From Myxococcota bacterium (lineage in GTDB: Bacteria > Myxococcota > Polyangia > GCA-2747355 > JAKLHH01), in NCBI GenBank assembly GCA_022710245.1, contig JAKLHH010000556.1, positions 1 through 5,736 on the forward strand: a stretch of 5,736 nt of DNA, read 5' to 3'. The notes beneath the pieces are model-generated. The model worked only from the letters and a program-made list of their open reading frames with translations, was not told where the DNA came from and did not search any database. Made by a program: the position numbers and the translations under genes. Positions 5,109 to 5,736 of the stretch are shown here, piece after piece; the first letter of the stretch is position 1, and each line of letters opens with the position of its first letter.

Positions 5109-5736
5109 CCCCTGCTCCTGCGGCCCGCGACCTCGTCGAGGAGCGCCGCGGCGAGCGCCTCGCCCTCCCGCCAGCCGAGCTCCAGCGCGAGCTGGAAGGA
5201 CTCGCGCGCCAGCGCCTCGGCCTCGGCGCGACGCTCCTCGGCTCCGGGCCCGGCTGCGGCGCGCTGCGCCCCGCGCGCGAGGTTGTAGAGCAGCTTCGCG
5301 GTGGCGAGGCGGTCGCCGGAGCGGCGGGTGGCCGCGAGCGCGCGGGTCAGGGTCTCGGCCGCCGCCGGATCGCCGGCCGCTGCCTGCGCGCTGCCCAGGT
5401 TGCCGAGCACCCGGGCCCCGAGCGCGGCGTCACCGGCGTCCTCGGCCCCGCGCAGGGCGACGCGCAGGTGGTCGAGCGCCTTGCGTGGGTTGCCCGAGCG
5501 GAGCGCCAGGCGGCCGAGCCGGTTCTGCAGCTCGGCCGCGCGCGCCGCGAGGCCGGGCGAATTCGCCCTGCTCGCGTCCTGCGGACGCTCCGCGATGAAG
5601 GGCGAATTCGTGGAGGGCAACTTCGTGCGCCGCGCGGCCGCCGCGAGGCCGGGCGAATTCGCCCTGCTCGCGTCCTGCGGACGCTCCGCGATGAAGGGCG
5701 AATTCGTGGAGGGCAACTTCGTGCGCCGCGCGGCCG
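5093..5736 (-). CDS. TPR-repeat protein, C-terminal 213 residues, with two in-frame 32-residue repeat inserts
   Basis: The frame is open from the right edge (first full codon at 5734) to TAG at 5093-5095, so the gene is truncated at its 5' end. A TTG at 5716 could serve as a start, but it lies inside a repeat unit and has no good ribosome site, so an upstream start is more likely. Visible residues 1-62 are two copies of a 32-residue repeat (AARRTKLPST, NSPFIAERPQ, DASRANSPGL). Residues about 64-190 are TPR-like helix pairs with typical small-residue spacing: LQNRLGRLALRSGNPRKAL, then ARVLGNLGSAQAAAGDPAAA, then AKLLYNLARG and ESFQLALELGWREGEALAAA. The basic tail GRRSRGQSRK ends the protein. 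TPRs mediate protein-protein contacts; in such bacteria they often follow kinase or ATPase domains, but none is visible here. The repeat joins the TPR part without a frame break, so it looks like an insertion into, or just before, the TPR array. Confidence 0.7.
   Translation of the reverse strand, partial: AARRTKLPSTNSPFIAERPQDASRANSPGLAAAARRTKLPSTNSPFIAERPQDASRANSPGLAARAAELQNRLGRLALRSGNPRKALDHLRVALRGAEDAGDAALGARVLGNLGSAQAAAGDPAAAETLTRALAATRRSGDRLATAKLLYNLARGAQRAAAGPGAEERRAEAEALARESFQLALELGWREGEALAAALLDEVAGRRSRGQSRK
5558..5610. repeat. Nested inverted repeat in 96-bp unit 1
   Basis: CGAATTCGCCCT (5558-5569) is the exact reverse complement of AGGGCGAATTCG (5599-5610). Between them GCGTCC (5574-5579) pairs with GGACGC (5583-5588) around a TGC loop. 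The left arm is also part of a perfect 14-bp palindrome GGGCGAATTCGCCC (5555-5568). The whole can fold as a long hairpin in single-stranded DNA or RNA. Confidence 0.8.
5654..5706. repeat. Nested inverted repeat in 96-bp unit 2
   Basis: An exact copy of the structure in unit 1, shifted by 96 bases: outer arms 5654-5665 and 5695-5706, inner stem 5670-5675 with 5679-5684, and the 14-bp palindrome at 5651-5664. Confidence 0.8.

Larger units (their letters stand above)
5543..5736. repeat. Tandem 96-bp repeat, two identical copies plus 2 bases, reaching the window edge
   Basis: Unit 1 is 5543-5638 and unit 2 is 5639-5734, with no mismatch by eye. The final two bases (CG) match the start of a third unit, so the array may continue beyond the window. 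The length is 32 codons, so it keeps the frame of the minus-strand TPR gene. Each unit has two GAATTC sites; I see none elsewhere in the window. Five of six frames through the unit have no stop (the exception is the plus frame reading CGA TGA at 5592-5597). The left junction is sharp: identity stops at 5542. Confidence 0.9.

Noticed and set aside
5093..5716. TTG at 5716 as the start of the TPR gene
   Set aside because: The frame stays open to the window edge, the TTG lies inside a repeat unit, and the same TTG recurs in unit 1. No ribosome site stands before it.
5543..5736. GAATTC next to AGGGCG, as in TA-cloning vector flanks, plus a NotI site (5634-5641): possible vector contamination
   Set aside because: The 12-base match to a common cloning-site flank is real, but the surrounding bases do not continue as vector, the unit repeats exactly in frame with the TPR gene, and the palindrome extends into GC-rich host-like sequence. 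An assembly duplication of a natural repeat remains possible.
5543..5736. CRISPR-like repeats
   Set aside because: The units are directly adjacent with no unique spacers, and they are translated as part of a gene.

Overview
The window is very GC-rich, densely coded bacterial DNA. Codons are strongly G/C at the third position. The protein families seen (an alanine/arginine-rich HEAT-repeat protein, an HD-GYP-derived protein with a private N-terminal domain, TPR repeats and a VMKSF-type biotin carrier) suggest a myxobacterium or a relative (Myxococcota, former Deltaproteobacteria). That assignment is inferred from style and gene content; no marker gene is present.

Layout. (1) Positions 2-172: the last 56 codons of an unrecognised gene, coupled by a TGATG overlap to (2) 172-765, a biotin carboxyl carrier protein with an intact C-terminal biotinyl domain and a degenerate biotinyl-like domain before it. 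(3) 766-1016: a 251-base non-coding gap with two operator-like dyads, a weak hairpin and an extended -10 promoter close to the next start. (4) 1017-3701: an 894-residue HEAT-repeat protein with a long Pro/Ala-rich, probably disordered tail. (5) 3756-5108: a 450-residue protein with the HD-GYP layout but with its metal-binding residues replaced. (6) 5093-5736, minus strand: the C-terminal part of a TPR protein running off the right edge. Its 3' end overlaps that of gene 5 by 16 bases.

How the genes relate. Genes 1 and 2 look like the end of a carboxylase-type operon. Genes 4 and 5 form a separate two-gene operon (54-base gap). Both start with what looks like the same N-terminal module: a helical segment, a beta-rich segment, then a helical segment. 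The HEAT protein ends in a flexible tail carrying two copies of a short LRxY[V/L]E motif. This suggests a scaffold and a pseudo-enzyme partner acting in one signalling or regulatory assembly; that is inference.

The most unusual item is at the right edge. Two identical 96-bp units (plus 2 bases of a third) lie in frame inside the TPR gene. Each has a perfect 14-bp palindrome around GAATTC and a 12-bp inverted repeat enclosing a second hairpin. The unit length is a multiple of 3 and five of its six frames are open. It resembles an in-frame palindromic protein-coding repeat element, similar in concept to Rickettsia palindromic elements but apparently unrelated in sequence.
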